From Candidatus Zixiibacteriota bacterium (GTDB taxonomy: Bacteria; Zixibacteria; MSB-5A5; WJJR01), in the NCBI GenBank assembly GCA_040752595.1, contig JBFMGX010000004.1, positions 429,346 through 493,345 on the forward strand: a stretch of DNA of 64,000 nucleotides, given 5' to 3'. Shown here in pieces: positions 1 through 9,705 of the stretch; within the stretch, counting starts at the first letter, position 1, and each line of letters starts with the position of its first letter. The notes below the pieces were generated by a model that saw only the letters and a program-made list of their open reading frames with translations, did no database searches and was not told the DNA's origin. Both the position numbers and the translations under genes were made by a program.

Positions 1-1
1 T

Positions 2-280
2 GTGATGACCGGATACCCGACGATCGATTCCTCGATTGAGGCGATCCGCAAGGGGGCGTACGACTACATCATCAAGCCCTTCAAGCTGCAGGAACTGAAG
101 GAACTGATCGACCGGGCGGTGCGTGAACAGACGCTGTCTCGTGAAATCGAGGATCTGCGCCAGCGCCTCAGTCATGTCGAGTCCGAGCTACGGGAGTACC
201 GTGCGCGACCCGGGCACAGCGTCACTCCGGCCGTCACCGCTACGGTGAGCGGGCAACTGTGGCATGACATCGCGCCGTGA
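2..280 (+). CDS. Response regulator, C-terminal fragment (5' end outside window)
   Basis: Open reading frame running in from the left edge, so the true start is not visible. The first ~28 residues are the end of a CheY-like receiver domain: an MTGYPT strand, then an alanine/glycine helix and the conserved lysine of the IIKPF motif. The phospho-acceptor aspartate lies off the window. About 60 residues follow; they are predicted helical/coiled-coil (heptad-like L/E/R spacing around QTLSREIEDLRQRLSHVESEL) and end in a short loose tail. No DNA-binding domain follows the receiver, so this is either a single-domain regulator or the end of a larger signalling protein. A histidine kinase and an NtrC-type regulator follow on the same strand, so it probably belongs to the same phosphorelay cluster. 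Confidence 0.8.
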   Translation: MMTGYPTIDSSIEAIRKGAYDYIIKPFKLQELKELIDRAVREQTLSREIEDLRQRLSHVESELREYRARPGHSVTPAVTATVSGQLWHDIAP

Positions 281-328
281 AGCAGCAAGCGATCTCTTCA
301 TGACATCATCTTATCTATCCAACCGACT

Positions 329-353
329 GTAGGGGCGACCCGTTGGGTCGCCC
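329..353. repeat. GTAGGGGCG-type palindrome
   Basis: Nine-base perfect inverted repeat (GGGCGACCC / GGGTCGCCC) around a 3-base loop, preceded by the GTAGG end common to many elements in this window. It sits in the gap between the response-regulator fragment and the histidine kinase. Related copies lie at 6381, 32271, 33942, 38257 and 39504. Confidence 0.8.
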
Positions 354-451
354 AAGGGCCCGGCAACGCCTCGCCCCCAGGCGCGATGCCGACCGTGTGA
401 GTCCCGTGGTTTGATGTTGCGCCCCCGGAGAGCGCCGGTATATTGGCCGCG

Positions 452-1759
452 ATGAAGACCAAGAGGAGCGAGCGCGTCCAATCGAACGATCAGGGCCCGG
501 CGACCGGCACGATGCCGGAGGATTCCCTGGTCGGCTTGACACGTTCGGTCGATGCCTTCGGGCGCACGATCGACCAGCTCCAGGCCGAATACACGGCCCT
601 GGAGCAGGAACACGCGGCGCTCAATGCCCGGTTGTCGGAGATCAATGTACAACTCGAGTCCGCGCTGGCGGCGAATCGCCGACTGGCGGCCTACCTCGAT
701 CGCGTCCTCGGCGAAGTTCCCGCCGGGATCATCGCGGTCGACAAGGACGGGGTGATCCGGCTCGTCAATCGGACCGCCGCGATGCTCCTCAATGTCACGG
801 TGGATGAAGTTCTGAACCGGCGCTACGAGGACGTCTGGCCCGGACGAGCCGATGGCGGTGCCACGGCGGCGGGATGTGCGGCGGGGCATGCTCCGGTCAC
901 ACAGTGGCGGCGCGAAGTTCCCCGTCCGGGGCAGGCGCCGCTCGTTCTCTCCGTCTCCACTGTGCCGCTGGTCGATGGTGACGGTATGGGTGAAACGCAC
1001 GGCGCTCTGGAAGTCTTCACCGATCAATCCGTCTTCGAATCGATGCATGCCGAAGTCATCCGCCTGCGGGCGCTCGCTTCGCTGGGCGAGATGGCGGCCA
1101 CCGTGGCCCATGAGATCCGCAACCCGCTGGGCGGGATGCTGGGATTCGCCGAACTCTTGGCCCGGCATGTTCCGGAGGACAGCGAACAGCAGGACATGGC
1201 ACAGAAGATTGTGACCGGCGCGCGGCAACTGAGTCAGCTCGTACAACGATTGTTGGAATTCGCCCGCGATCCGAAGTTGGCGTTGAAGACAATCGAATGG
1301 CCGCGGTTTCTGGAATCCGCCGTGGGGCAGTATGAGGAGAATGCCCGTCAGCGCGGCCGGACGATACGCTTCGTTCGCCGCTGGCCGGAGCGGCTGCCTC
1401 CTGGACGGGCCGATGCGCTCAGTCTGCGCCAGGCGATCTGGAATGTCCTAGAGAATGCCGAGCAGGCGGCCGACGGAGACAGTGCCATCGAGGTCAGCGC
1501 GTCGCCGCGCGAGGACGGCGGCGTATGCGTGCGTGTGGCGGACCGCGGGTGCGGGATTGAGCCGCACATACTGGAACGGGCGTTCATGCCCTTCGTGACC
1601 ACGCGCGAGAAGGGGACGGGGCTGGGGCTGGCGGCAGCCCGGAAGCTCGTGGAAGCGCATGGAGGGCGCATCTCGCTGCAAAACCGTGAGGGCGGCGGGG
1701 CGGAGGTGGACATTGAGTTGCCGCCGGTCCAGGGAATCGCGGCAGTCGACCGGCGTTGA
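452..1759 (+). CDS. PAS-domain sensor histidine kinase
   Basis: Soluble sensor kinase of ~435 aa. Counted from this ATG: an N-terminal coiled-coil (residues ~35-85); a PAS domain (~88-192, beginning EVPAGIIAVDKDG); a HisKA dimerisation domain with the H-box VAHEIRNPLGG (His ~220); and an HATPase_c domain with N-box WNVLENAEQAAD, G1 DRGCGI and G2 GTGLGLAAARK. No membrane segments are visible, so it probably senses a cytoplasmic signal or a partner protein. The domain order and the downstream NtrC-type regulator suggest it phosphorylates that regulator. An in-frame TTG at 443 lies closer to a GGAGAG at 427-432 and is an alternative start. The specific stimulus is unknown. Confidence 0.88.
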   Translation: MKTKRSERVQSNDQGPATGTMPEDSLVGLTRSVDAFGRTIDQLQAEYTALEQEHAALNARLSEINVQLESALAANRRLAAYLDRVLGEVPAGIIAVDKDGVIRLVNRTAAMLLNVTVDEVLNRRYEDVWPGRADGGATAAGCAAGHAPVTQWRREVPRPGQAPLVLSVSTVPLVDGDGMGETHGALEVFTDQSVFESMHAEVIRLRALASLGEMAATVAHEIRNPLGGMLGFAELLARHVPEDSEQQDMAQKIVTGARQLSQLVQRLLEFARDPKLALKTIEWPRFLESAVGQYEENARQRGRTIRFVRRWPERLPPGRADALSLRQAIWNVLENAEQAADGDSAIEVSASPREDGGVCVRVADRGCGIEPHILERAFMPFVTTREKGTGLGLAAARKLVEAHGGRISLQNREGGGAEVDIELPPVQGIAAVDRR

Positions 1760-1777
1760 GCTCTGAGCGTTCGTAAC

Positions 1778-1797
1778 ATGAAACGAATCCGTTTCAT
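1778..1797. repeat. Short inverted repeat after the kinase gene
   Basis: Perfect 8-base arms ATGAAACG / CGTTTCAT around AATC, 18 bases after the kinase stop codon. There is no T-run, so a rho-independent terminator is not supported. It could be an operator or part of the larger element that follows at 1811. Confidence 0.45.
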
Positions 1798-1810
1798 AGC
1801 CTCCGCGGTT

Positions 1811-1866
1811 GTGCGGTCGGGTGCCCACACCCGACCGCAGCGCCGGCTGTGGGCACCCGGTGCCAC
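1811..1866. repeat. 56-bp dispersed palindromic element, copy 1
   Basis: Element with two nested palindromic parts (GTGCGGTCGGGTG...CACCCGACCGCA and GCCGG..GTGGGCACCCGG). A second copy lies at 16174-16229 and differs at only a few positions. Both lie in intergenic DNA. A related sequence, GGTTAxGxAACTGGTT, flanks both copies (on opposite sides), so the mobile or amplified unit may be longer than the palindromic core. Confidence 0.8.
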
Positions 1867-1932
1867 AAGGCGATTCAATTCGGCGACCCGGTTATGAAAC
1901 TGGTTCCAGACTGTGAGCATTAGGATTCATCC

Positions 1933-3345
<1,413 letters not shown>

Positions 3346-3352
3346 CGACGGT

Positions 3353-3778
3353 ATGTCAGATCAACGATTGCATCGGCGTCTTCAGCGCTATGTCTGGGCC
3401 GGACTGGTGCTGAGTCTTGTTGCCTCTGCGATCCCGTCGGTCCCCGGTGGGGCGGAGTCGGGCAAGACCTATACGCCACCCGAGATCGACCTTTACGTCT
3501 ATGTGGGATACCATACAATTTGGGCGGGGGATCGCTTCCGCTACACGGTCTATGACTCCACGAACGTGGAAGCACGCATCAACGGGATGACCGGGGAGCT
3601 GATATTGATCCTCCCGATTGGTCGCCAAGGGCCGGGGCAGTATACGCTTCCTTGGGACGGAACCATGCACGAAGGTACGGTCCCGTTTGCCGGCAAGTAC
3701 CAGCTGGAGCTCTTCTTCGGCGAAGAATACGCCGCCAAGTTCTGGTTCTTGTGTCGTCCGCGCGACATGGCTCCTTAA
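3353..3778 (+). CDS. Secreted protein with FlgD-like Ig fold
   Basis: 141 residues starting at an ATG seven bases after the regulator's stop, with GGAG overlapping that stop as ribosome site. An N-terminal signal peptide (basic MSDQRLHRRLQRY, then a hydrophobic stretch, cleavage near GGA-ES) indicates export. The remainder is one all-beta domain. Its strand pattern ending in GQYTLPWDGTMHEGTVPFAG.YQLEL.F resembles the FlgD-type Ig-like domain that caps many C-termini in FCB-group bacteria, where the WDG and G-x-Y positions are typical. The function is unknown. It is probably co-transcribed with the regulator. It is the only unexplained gene between the signalling genes and the heme cluster. 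Confidence 0.75.
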   Translation: MSDQRLHRRLQRYVWAGLVLSLVASAIPSVPGGAESGKTYTPPEIDLYVYVGYHTIWAGDRFRYTVYDSTNVEARINGMTGELILILPIGRQGPGQYTLPWDGTMHEGTVPFAGKYQLELFFGEEYAAKFWFLCRPRDMAP

Positions 3779-4013
3779 GCCGCTGTGACAAAATGGCTTG
3801 GCTTGTCCGTCGTCGGCTTCTGCAGACGCGACGACGGCCCTCCTGTCAAATTCTGTGACTCGGGCACGGAGAATGCGACAATAATTGTATAAGTTGCGGG
3901 CCGCGCTGCCGTCACCGGTGGGAACCCGGCCCGACAGACGTGCGTTTGTGACATGAGGCTCCACGACGCCGGGAAGGGTGCCGTTCGGGCGCCAGGGAGG
4001 AACAAAAAACCTC

Positions 4014-4043
4014 TTGTTTTTGGGGTGGAATTCGTGATATAAG
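4014..4043 (+). promoter_or_regulatory. Putative sigma-70 promoter for the heme cluster
   Basis: TTGTTT (4014-4019) and TATAAG (4038-4043) are separated by 18 bases and lie ~53 bases before the hemA start, in an AT-rich pocket of an otherwise GC-rich region. The rest of the 3779-4095 gap holds no gene. A second TATAAG at 3888-3893 lacks a good -35 partner. This is read from sequence only. Confidence 0.45.
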
Positions 4044-4095
4044 TAACGAGATTCGGCCGGAAACCCGCCGGGAACAGGGCCGAACAAAAGGATGC

Positions 4096-5481
4096 ATGAT
4101 GTTGCGCTTTGGTGTCATCGGGGTGTCGGTGCGATCGGGCGGCAACATCCCGCTGTTGGAGGCGTTGACGGTTCCCGAAGCGGAGAAGCGTGAACGGCTG
4201 GCGGCGTTGAAGGAGTCCTGTGGGTTCCGCGAAGTGGTGCCGCTGTACACCTGCAACCGATCCGAATTCTACTACATCGCGGACAGTGGTGCCGGGATTG
4301 CGTACCGCAACCGCCTGCTCGATTTCTTCCTGAGTGGGCGTGAACGGGTGGCATTCGAGCCCGCCGAGATCAGTTCCCTGACGGCATTCCGCGCGTTGCG
4401 CCATCTCTACCGGGTCACATCCTCTTTGGATTCGATGGTGGTGGGGGAGGCGCAGATTCTCGGCCAGGTCAAGGAGGCGGTCGCTTTCGCGGAAGAAGCG
4501 GGGCTGTCCGGGCCGGAGTTGAGTGCGGTGTTCGCCGACGCCTTCCGGGTCGCCAGGAAGATTCGCCGCGAGACACCGATCGGCCAGTATGCCGTGTCGA
4601 TGGTGAATCTGCTGCTGGACACGATTTCGGGCCGGGTGTCACAGCGTCCGCATCCCCGTGTGGTCATCGTCGGCGTCGGGCCGATGAGCATCAAGTTGGG
4701 GGCGCACCTGCGCGATGCCGGCGCGACGACGATGCTCTTCGTGAATCGCACCAAGGCGCGGGCGGATGAACTGGCCGCGCGTTTCGGCGGCGCTTCGCTC
4801 TCGCTGGAGGAGTTTCTGGCGGCGCCTCCTGCACATGACGTTCTGTTCACATCGACCGGCTCGGAGCGGCCGATCTTCACGCGTGCCTTCGGTGAACGGC
4901 TGATCGGGCTTCGTGGGAGCGTCGACCCTGGCGTTCTGATCATCGACTTGGCTGTCCCGCGGGACGTCGATCCCGTCATCGGCGACTTGGCAGGTATCAC
5001 CTATCTGGACATCCCACATTTCCGCTCCATCGCCGACCACAATCGCCGCGAGCGCTTTCACGCCGTCGACGCCGCCGAACGCATGATTGATCAGGCCATC
5101 GGCCGCGCCCACAAGCTGAACGCCCAACGTGAATTCAAACCGGTGTTGTCGTCCTCCCTCAATGAGTCGCTGGCCTTCGCGGAATCCGGCATGCGACGCC
5201 TGTTTGCCAGTCGCCTGGCGCACCTACCCGACACCGACCGCGATGCCATTGCCCACTGGGTCCGGCAGTTGGTGCAGTATAGCAACCAACTGCCCCTTGC
5301 CGCCCTGGCCGAACAGGCGGATATTGCCCGATCGGAGTGCGCGCTTCTGGCCGGATACGACTGTGTCGAGGAGCGGGCCGACGAGGACGGCGATCCCGAT
5401 CATTCCGTCGCCCACCGTTGCGCCGTGCGCGAAGGTGGCACCTGCTTGGGATTGATCGGCGATCCACTGAACAACACATGA
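4096..5481 (+). CDS. hemA: Glutamyl-tRNA reductase
   Basis: 461 residues. Catalyses the NADPH-dependent reduction of glutamyl-tRNA(Glu) to glutamate-1-semialdehyde, the first committed step of C5-pathway heme synthesis. Visible signatures are the catalytic cysteine in YTCNRSEFY (Cys53), the conserved block LDSMVVGEAQILGQVK (~111-126, with the upstream RHLYRVTSS), a Rossmann nucleotide-binding segment (VVIVGVGPMSIK, ~189-200), and the IIDLAVPRDVDP segment. The Rossmann turn reads GVGPMS instead of the usual GxGxMG, a mild deviation. The start is the first of two adjacent ATGs after an AAAGG. The stop codon overlaps the hemCD start in an ATGA arrangement, indicating translational coupling. First gene of the tetrapyrrole cluster. 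Confidence 0.97.
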   Translation: MMLRFGVIGVSVRSGGNIPLLEALTVPEAEKRERLAALKESCGFREVVPLYTCNRSEFYYIADSGAGIAYRNRLLDFFLSGRERVAFEPAEISSLTAFRALRHLYRVTSSLDSMVVGEAQILGQVKEAVAFAEEAGLSGPELSAVFADAFRVARKIRRETPIGQYAVSMVNLLLDTISGRVSQRPHPRVVIVGVGPMSIKLGAHLRDAGATTMLFVNRTKARADELAARFGGASLSLEEFLAAPPAHDVLFTSTGSERPIFTRAFGERLIGLRGSVDPGVLIIDLAVPRDVDPVIGDLAGITYLDIPHFRSIADHNRRERFHAVDAAERMIDQAIGRAHKLNAQREFKPVLSSSLNESLAFAESGMRRLFASRLAHLPDTDRDAIAHWVRQLVQYSNQLPLAALAEQADIARSECALLAGYDCVEERADEDGDPDHSVAHRCAVREGGTCLGLIGDPLNNT

Positions 5482-7190
5482 AGATCGGAACGCGGGGAAG
5501 CGACCTCGCCCTCTGGCAGGCGCGCCACGTGCAGGGCCTGATCCGTGACGCGGCCGGCCTCGACGCCGAGATCGTGGTGATCAGGACCGCCGGAGATCGC
5601 GATCATCAAACTGCGTTCGCCGCCATGCCCGGCAAAGGGTTCTTCACCAAGGAAATCGAAGAGGCGCTGCGCGCCGGAACCGTCGATATTGCCGTCCACT
5701 CGCTGAAGGACCTCCAGACCGTCATGCCGGACGGTCTCGTTCTGGGTGCCATACCGGAACGGGCCGACCGCCGCGATGTTCTTCTGACCGCCCCGTCTGC
5801 CGTCGATCGTTCACGGCCCCTGCGCCTGCATGAAGGCGCGCGCGTCGGGACATCCTCCGCGCGACGCATTGCGCAGTTGCGCTTCCTGCGTCCTGATCTG
5901 GCCGTCGAGAATCTGCGTGGGAATGTCCCGACGCGTCTGCGGAAACTGCGGGACGGCCGCTATGATGCCATCCTGGTCGCCGCCGCCGGGCTCGACCGTC
6001 TCGGTCTCGATCTGGAAGGCCTGGTTGCATTTCGCCTCCCGGAGGTGCTCTTTGTTCCGGCACCGGGGCAGGGGGCACTCGCCGTGCAGATACGGGATCT
6101 CGACGCGCGCGCGCATGCCATCGTCGGTCGCCTCGACAGGCTCCCGTTACGTCGCACCGTATGGGCGGAACGGGAGGTTCTGCGGCGTTTGGAAGGTGGG
6201 TGCCAGCTTGCGCTCGGGGCGTTCTCGGAGACAACCGGCAACGGCCTTCGGTTGGGTGCATTCCTGGGGACCGATGAGCCGGCGAAGCCGTGTCGGATCA
6301 TCATCACGGGTGGCGACGACGAATCGGTCGTTGCCGCGGTTGTCTCCTATCTCAAATGCCAAACACAAGCAGGCGCCGCTGTAGGGGCGGTTCGCGAACC
6401 GCCCGAAGATCGGGCCGCCACCGGCGTCCAGAGCCCCGTCCGCGTGTGGATCACGCGCGACGCGCGGCGCGCCGAGCCGTTTCGTCGCCGACTCAACTCA
6501 AGCGCCTTCGACATCGCCGCCATTCCCGTCTTCGTTGCCGTTGAAGCGGGCGATCGGGAAGTCAAGCGCCGGACGATGCTGGAACTTGGTTCTTACGATT
6601 GGATTTTCTTCACGAGCCAGATCACGGTTGATGAGATGGCGCATTTGATGCACGAGCACGGTGCCCGGTTCGGCGCGCAGACTCGCCTGGCGGCTGTCGG
6701 GGTCAAGACCAAGGCGGCAATCGAACGGCATGGTTGGCGCGTGGATTTCACGGCCGACGTGGCCGACGCCGAGGCGATGGGGGAGCAGTTCCTGCACGAC
6801 GTCGGGACGCGTATCGGACGGGTTCTCTTTCCCTGCGGACAGGCGGCGGCCGCCGATCTTGAAATGACCCTGGCCGAGGGGTGCACGGGATTTGATCGTC
6901 TGGTCTGCTATGACATAGCCGAGAGCCCGGCATTGGCGCAGACCCTCCCCGCGCTTCCCGATCCCCACGCTGTTGTCTTCACAAGCCCCCAAGCGGCCCG
7001 GATACTTCTGGCGCGAAGATCACTGCCATTGACGACCACTGCTGTCTCCATCGGACCGGCGACGACGGAAGCGTTGCGTCAGGCCGGATTCCCGATTGTA
7101 TATGAACCCTTCGAGCGTTCGCTCGAAGGCACTGCCGAGGTGATTCATGGATTATTCCCTGACCCGTCGTCCCCGTCGACTCCGTCGTAA
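5478..7190 (+). CDS. hemCD: Porphobilinogen deaminase / uroporphyrinogen-III synthase fusion
   Basis: 570-residue two-domain protein. The N-terminal HemC domain (1-~297) begins KIGTRGSDLALWQARH and carries the dipyrromethane-cofactor cysteine in LEGGCQLALG (Cys242). It polymerises four porphobilinogens to hydroxymethylbilane. The C-terminal HemD domain (~318-565, starting VWITRDARRAEPFRRRL) closes and isomerises the product to uroporphyrinogen III. A fusion lets the unstable intermediate pass between domains. The linker (~298-317) contains a perfect 20-base palindromic repeat element (6385-6404) read in frame as GAVREPPE, a member of the dispersed GTAGGGGCG family. The start ATG overlaps the hemA stop by four bases, and the 3' end overlaps hemB by 44 bases. 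Confidence 0.96.
   Translation: MKIGTRGSDLALWQARHVQGLIRDAAGLDAEIVVIRTAGDRDHQTAFAAMPGKGFFTKEIEEALRAGTVDIAVHSLKDLQTVMPDGLVLGAIPERADRRDVLLTAPSAVDRSRPLRLHEGARVGTSSARRIAQLRFLRPDLAVENLRGNVPTRLRKLRDGRYDAILVAAAGLDRLGLDLEGLVAFRLPEVLFVPAPGQGALAVQIRDLDARAHAIVGRLDRLPLRRTVWAEREVLRRLEGGCQLALGAFSETTGNGLRLGAFLGTDEPAKPCRIIITGGDDESVVAAVVSYLKCQTQAGAAVGAVREPPEDRAATGVQSPVRVWITRDARRAEPFRRRLNSSAFDIAAIPVFVAVEAGDREVKRRTMLELGSYDWIFFTSQITVDEMAHLMHEHGARFGAQTRLAAVGVKTKAAIERHGWRVDFTADVADAEAMGEQFLHDVGTRIGRVLFPCGQAAAADLEMTLAEGCTGFDRLVCYDIAESPALAQTLPALPDPHAVVFTSPQAARILLARRSLPLTTTAVSIGPATTEALRQAGFPIVYEPFERSLEGTAEVIHGLFPDPSSPSTPS
6381..6404. repeat. GTAGGGGCG palindrome inside the hemCD coding sequence
   Basis: GTAGGGGCGG followed by a perfect palindrome of 20 bases, 6385-6404 (arms GGGCGGTTCG / CGAACCGCCC). 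It is translated without breaking the frame and lies exactly in the linker between the HemC and HemD domains. Confidence 0.85.
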
Positions 7191-8130
7191 CCCGCTCATT
7201 CGCGATCTGGTCGCCGAGACCCGCCTGTCGACCGCGCCGATGATCCAGCCGTACTTCGTCGGCGAGGATGCGACCGGACGCATGCCGATTCCCAGCATGC
7301 CGGGGATCAACCGCGAGTCGGTCGACAAACTCACGGAATCGATCGCCGCCGATCTCAAGCTGGGGATCAAACGCATCATGCTCTTCGGCGTCACCGAGCA
7401 CAAGTCGTCGGACGCGGCCTCGGCGTATGCCGACAACAATCCCGTTGTGCGGGCGGTGGAGCGTTTACACCGCGAGTTCGGCGAGGACTTGTTCATCTCC
7501 GCCGACGTCTGCTTGTGCGCCTACACGTCGAGCGGGCATTGCGGCCTGCTGGACGGTGACGACATCGACAACGATTCCTCGCTCGATGTGCTGGCGCGCA
7601 TGGCGGTGCGTCTGGCGCAGGCGGGTGTCGATTGGGTTGGTCCATCGGACATGATGGATGGCCGCATCGGCGCGATCCGCGAGGCGCTCGATCACGCCGG
7701 ATATGCAAAGACCGGGATTCTGGCGTACACCGCCAAGTATGCGTCGTCGTATTATGGCCCCTTCCGCGAGGCCGCCGAATCGGCGCCCCAGAAGGGTGAT
7801 CGCAAATCGTACCAAATGGACTGGCGCAATGGCCGCGAGGCGCGTGTCGAGGCGATGCTCGACATCGAAGAAGGCGCCGACGTCGTCATGGTCAAACCGG
7901 CGCTGGCGTATCTGGATGTGATTGCCGACCTGGCCGGTTCGATCGACATTCCCATCGCCGCCTACAATGTCTCCGGCGAATACTCGGCGGCGAAGTTGCT
8001 CGTCCGTGAGGGATTGGCCAAGGAACCCGATCTCGTGCTGGAGAACCTGACCGCGATCACCCGTGCGGGAGCGTCGATCATATTGACGTACCATTTGCGG
8101 GATATCCTAAAGGGGAAGTGGTTGGGGTAG
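7147..8130 (+). CDS. hemB: Delta-aminolevulinic acid dehydratase (porphobilinogen synthase)
   Basis: 327 residues. Condenses two 5-aminolevulinates to porphobilinogen. The two active-site lysines are visible: Lys197 in AYTAKYASSYYGPFRE and the Schiff-base Lys250 in VVMVKPALAYLDV. A three-cysteine metal site is present (DVCLCAYTSSGHCG; Cys122, 124, 132), which marks a zinc-dependent enzyme rather than the Mg-only type. The start ATG lies inside the 3' end of hemCD. The stop TAG coincides with the GTAGG end of a palindromic element at 8127-8161. Confidence 0.97.
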   Translation: MDYSLTRRPRRLRRNPLIRDLVAETRLSTAPMIQPYFVGEDATGRMPIPSMPGINRESVDKLTESIAADLKLGIKRIMLFGVTEHKSSDAASAYADNNPVVRAVERLHREFGEDLFISADVCLCAYTSSGHCGLLDGDDIDNDSSLDVLARMAVRLAQAGVDWVGPSDMMDGRIGAIREALDHAGYAKTGILAYTAKYASSYYGPFREAAESAPQKGDRKSYQMDWRNGREARVEAMLDIEEGADVVMVKPALAYLDVIADLAGSIDIPIAAYNVSGEYSAAKLLVREGLAKEPDLVLENLTAITRAGASIILTYHLRDILKGKWLG

Positions 8131-8161
8131 GTGGACGGTGGGTACGGAGCACCCACCCTAC
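8127..8161. repeat. GTAGG...CCTAC palindrome at the hemB stop codon
   Basis: Element of the GTGGGTG / CACCCAC type. Its outer end GTAGGTGG includes the hemB stop TAG, and its other end reads CCACCCTAC. Related copies lie at 33723-33802 and 38321-38345. Confidence 0.75.
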
Positions 8162-8211
8162 GAGAATGCGTGCTCTGCCTGTGGCGAGCGAAATCGAGCC
8201 GCACGCACCGT

Positions 8212-8277
8212 CAGGGGGCTGAAAGCCCCCTGTCCGCAGCCGGTGGCGGCATGACAAGGAGGTGGGCAGAGCCCACC
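8212..8277. repeat. Two small palindromes before hemL
   Basis: CAGGGGGCTGAAAGCCCCCTG at 8212-8232 is related to the GGGGCTTAAGCCCC family. GGTGGGC-AGA-GCCCACC lies at 8261-8277. The second ends ten bases before the hemL ATG and would put a hairpin next to its ribosome site, so it could affect translation. Confidence 0.7.
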
Positions 8278-8287
8278 CTTCAATGAA

Positions 8288-9571
8288 ATGATCGAGCGGT
8301 CGGACCAACTCTTCACCCGTGCGCAGCGCGTCATCCCCGGCGGCGTGAATTCGCCGGTGCGCGCCTTTGGCGCGGTCGGCGGGACACCGCGATTCATCGC
8401 CTCGGCAGAAGGATGCCATCTGACCGACGCCGACGGAAACTCGTATATCGATTTCTGCATGTCGTGGGGACCATTGATCCTCGGCCATGCGCATCCGCAG
8501 GTCATCGCGGCCATCGACCGGGCCATGCGGAAAGGGACCAGCTACGGCGCGCCGACCGAAGAAGAAGTGTTGTTGGCGGAGAAGGTCTGTGAATGGGTCA
8601 AGCCCGTCGAACAAGTGCGCTTCGTCTCATCGGGGACCGAGGCGACGATGTCGGCGATCCGTCTGGCGCGCGGCTTCACCGGACGCGACCTGATCATCAA
8701 GTTTGCCGGGTGCTATCACGGCCACGCCGACTTCCTCTTGGTGCAGGGGGGATCGGGATTGGCGACCTTCGGGACGCCATCGTCGGCGGGGGTGCCATCG
8801 TCATTCGCGGCGGCGACGCTGGTTGCGACCTACAACGATCTGGCCTCTGCTGAATCGCTGTTTCGTCAGCACCGCGACAAGGTCGCGGCCGTGATCTTCG
8901 AGCCGGTAGCGGCGAACAATGGCCTGATCCTGCCCGCGGATGGATTCTGGCAGTCGGTCACGGACCTTGCGCACAAGCGTGGGGCGCTCGTGATTTCCGA
9001 TGAGGTGATCACCGGTTTTCGTCTCGGCAAAGGCGGCGCGGCCGAACGCTTGGGGTTCGCGCCCGACCTGATGACATTCGGGAAGATCATCGGCGGCGGA
9101 CTTCCGGTCGGCGCATTCGGCGGGCGCAAGGAGATCATGCAGAAGCTGGCGCCGCTGGGACCGGTCTATCAGGCGGGAACGCTCTCCGGCAATCCGGTCG
9201 CGATGGCCGCGGGTCTGGTGACGTTGAATGTGATTGCGGGTGATGGCGTCTACGCGCAGTTGGAAGTTAAGGGTCGTCAATTCGAAGAGATGCTGCGGGC
9301 GCGGATCAATCTCTCCGCACACGATGCCTGCCTGGTGCGGATCGGATCGATCTTCTGGCTGTACCTCGGCGGGACCGAACCGCCGCGCAATCCAACGGAG
9401 ATCGAACCCGGGGCGGCCGAACGGTACAAACGAGTGTTCCACCATTGCCTGGAACATGGTGTCTATCTGGCGCCATCGGCATACGAGGTCGGATTCCTCT
9501 CGACGGCACATGATCAGGCATCGTTGCGACAGGCGATCGACGTGATCACCGCTGGAATCGAGGCATTGTAG
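8288..9571 (+). CDS. hemL: Glutamate-1-semialdehyde 2,1-aminomutase
   Basis: 427 residues, class-III aminotransferase fold. Converts glutamate-1-semialdehyde (product of HemA) to 5-aminolevulinate (substrate of HemB) using PLP/PMP. Diagnostic segments are the N-terminal PGGVNSPVRAFGAVGGTPRF, SSGTEATMSAIRLAR, the loop FAGCYHGHADFLLVQGGSG, the ISDEVITGFR PLP-binding aspartate region, and the PLP lysine in DLMTFGKIIGGGLPVGAFGG (Lys266). The length is normal for the family. The start is the ATG at 8288; an upstream ATG at 8283 opens a two-codon frame only. The stop TAG is immediately part of a TAGGGCGGGC repeat. Confidence 0.97.
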   Translation: MIERSDQLFTRAQRVIPGGVNSPVRAFGAVGGTPRFIASAEGCHLTDADGNSYIDFCMSWGPLILGHAHPQVIAAIDRAMRKGTSYGAPTEEEVLLAEKVCEWVKPVEQVRFVSSGTEATMSAIRLARGFTGRDLIIKFAGCYHGHADFLLVQGGSGLATFGTPSSAGVPSSFAAATLVATYNDLASAESLFRQHRDKVAAVIFEPVAANNGLILPADGFWQSVTDLAHKRGALVISDEVITGFRLGKGGAAERLGFAPDLMTFGKIIGGGLPVGAFGGRKEIMQKLAPLGPVYQAGTLSGNPVAMAAGLVTLNVIAGDGVYAQLEVKGRQFEEMLRARINLSAHDACLVRIGSIFWLYLGGTEPPRNPTEIEPGAAERYKRVFHHCLEHGVYLAPSAYEVGFLSTAHDQASLRQAIDVITAGIEAL

Positions 9572-9684
9572 GGCGGGCTTCGCTCCCCGCTCTTTGAGCA
9601 CTGGGGACGTAGAAGACGGCGGGCAGCCCGTCCCGAGCGACTTGTCCCGAACGAAGCCGAGGGAGGTCGAGGGAAGCCCGCCTC
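9568..9684. repeat. Composite repeats between hemL and hemE
   Basis: A GTAGGGCGGGCTTCG element begins at the hemL stop codon. It is followed by GGCGGGCAGCCCG and by a GTCCCGAGCG..CGAACGAAG..GAGGG segment related to the CCTGAGCGAAGCGAAGG family (copies at 12356, 13891, 27357, 38159, 61567). No gene fits in this gap. Confidence 0.75.
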
Positions 9685-9705
9685 ACGGATTCTGAAGGAC
9701 ACGAC

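Noticed and set aside
311-1246. Long open frame on the - strand opposite the histidine kinase
   Set aside because: No family features; antisense to a well-supported kinase and a typical GC-rich shadow frame.
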